This document shows, one piece after another, positions 63,719-64,000 of a stretch of DNA of 64,000 nt. Below the pieces are notes generated by a model. It saw only the letters and a program-made list of their open reading frames with translations, was not told the origin of the DNA and made no database searches. The DNA comes from Candidatus Cloacimonadota bacterium. Its GTDB lineage: Bacteria > Cloacimonadota > Cloacimonadia > JGIOTU-2. The position numbers and the translations under genes were made by a program. Where the stretch lies: positions 1 through 64,000 of the forward strand of contig JAFGDR010000036.1 of NCBI GenBank assembly GCA_016932035.1, read 5' to 3'. Position 1 is the stretch's first letter; the number at the start of each line of letters is the position of its first letter.

Positions 63719-64000
63719 TTACCAGAAAATGACTTCCCCTTTTTCAATAGTAAAAATTCTCGGGTCAGGATGCAGGCAATCTTCTTCTACTTTATACAGT
63801 GATGCGGGATAGTAATACTCAAAAATCAGTGAATCTGTTGTTGCAATAGTTTCTACCAGTTCATTCCAATCATCTTCTGCCCATACATACCAAGTATATG
63901 TGCTGTCGATTTTGATCTTATTCTCTCCACCATGCCCTATCTTCTTTAATATAAATATACTGTCAGTTGGACATCTATCATCTACTATGATATTATCAAA
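63719..64000 (-). CDS. Unrecognised protein, C-terminal fragment
   Basis: The minus-strand frame is open from the window edge at 64000 to a TAA at 63719-63721, giving 93 residues without an ATG, so the gene begins outside. The fragment is rich in aromatic and acidic residues (YTWYVWAEDDWNELVETI, LIFEYYYPASLYKVEEDC) and ends EKGEVIFW. Composition resembles the C-terminus of a secreted or lipoprotein beta-rich protein, but no family is recognised. Coding is supported by the full-length open frame, by sensible composition and by its ending 20 bases short of the shared terminator. Confidence 0.65.
   Translation of the reverse strand, partial: FDNIIVDDRCPTDSIFILKKIGHGGENKIKIDSTYTWYVWAEDDWNELVETIATTDSLIFEYYYPASLYKVEEDCLHPDPRIFTIEKGEVIFW

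Overview
The window looks like a chromosomal segment of an anaerobic, Gram-negative bacterium of the FCB superphylum, perhaps Cloacimonadota or a neighbouring candidate phylum; this placement is inference. The support is KdsB (LPS Kdo synthesis), apolipoprotein N-acyltransferase, a PorX-like response regulator/PglZ protein plus a broken type IX secretion (T9SS) cargo with a C-terminal sorting domain, a long SecA with a large insertion, a DUF2723 (GT117) membrane protein, and several ferredoxin, ETF and molybdenum-hydroxylase genes. No tRNA, rRNA, CRISPR array or insertion sequence with a recognisable transposase was seen.

Layout. 1-3.8 kb: the end of a LarA-family gene, a DUF362 iron-sulfur protein, a propeller/T9SS gene broken by one in-frame stop, and a DUF559 nuclease-like gene between inverted palindromic repeats. 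3.9-7.8 kb: a possible small RNA or leader with a strong terminator, a zinc-ribbon coiled-coil protein, RNase P RNA, recJ and a lipoprotein. 7.9-15.7 kb: lnt, a MerR regulator, then a tight run encoding an archaeal-style CoA route: pantoate kinase, phosphopantothenate synthetase (PPS), ketopantoate reductase, PanB, MfnA-type decarboxylase and an archaeal-looking CoaBC. 15.9-17 kb: a short, divergent Rho. 17-21.5 kb (minus): a phosphorelay set with an SBP-PAS histidine kinase and three further receiver proteins.

21.6-33.9 kb (minus) is the most striking region: ten genes in one direction encode DUF2877, FdrA, DUF1116, a metal-dependent cyclase-family hydrolase, a three-subunit molybdenum hydroxylase, a CaiB-type CoA transferase, an amidase and a UraA-like uracil permease. 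I read this as a catabolic operon for a pyrimidine or related cyclic imide. It could run from uracil through barbiturate and ureidomalonate to malonamate plus carbamoyl phosphate, and then to malonyl-CoA. Functions of individual families are known or proposed elsewhere; the assembled pathway is inference.

34-38.5 kb: a membrane PAS protein without a kinase domain, then a sugar nucleotidyltransferase, a solitary EtfB and KdsB. 38.5-52.3 kb (minus): 2TM protein, MscS, phosphohexomutase, TsaE, PorX-like protein, Tgt, RseP, a MacB/FtsX-type permease, TopA and SecA. 52.4-59.1 kb (minus): a translation operon rplM-rpsI-rpsB-tsf-pyrH-frr, then a ferredoxin and the DUF2723 protein, ending at a hairpin. 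Here ribosomal protein S2 carries a long acidic tail ending in a textbook C2H2 zinc finger. 59.3-64 kb: HflK/HflC, an FmdE-like protein, an aldehyde dehydrogenase with a strong terminator, and the C-terminal end of an unrecognised minus-strand gene running off the window.
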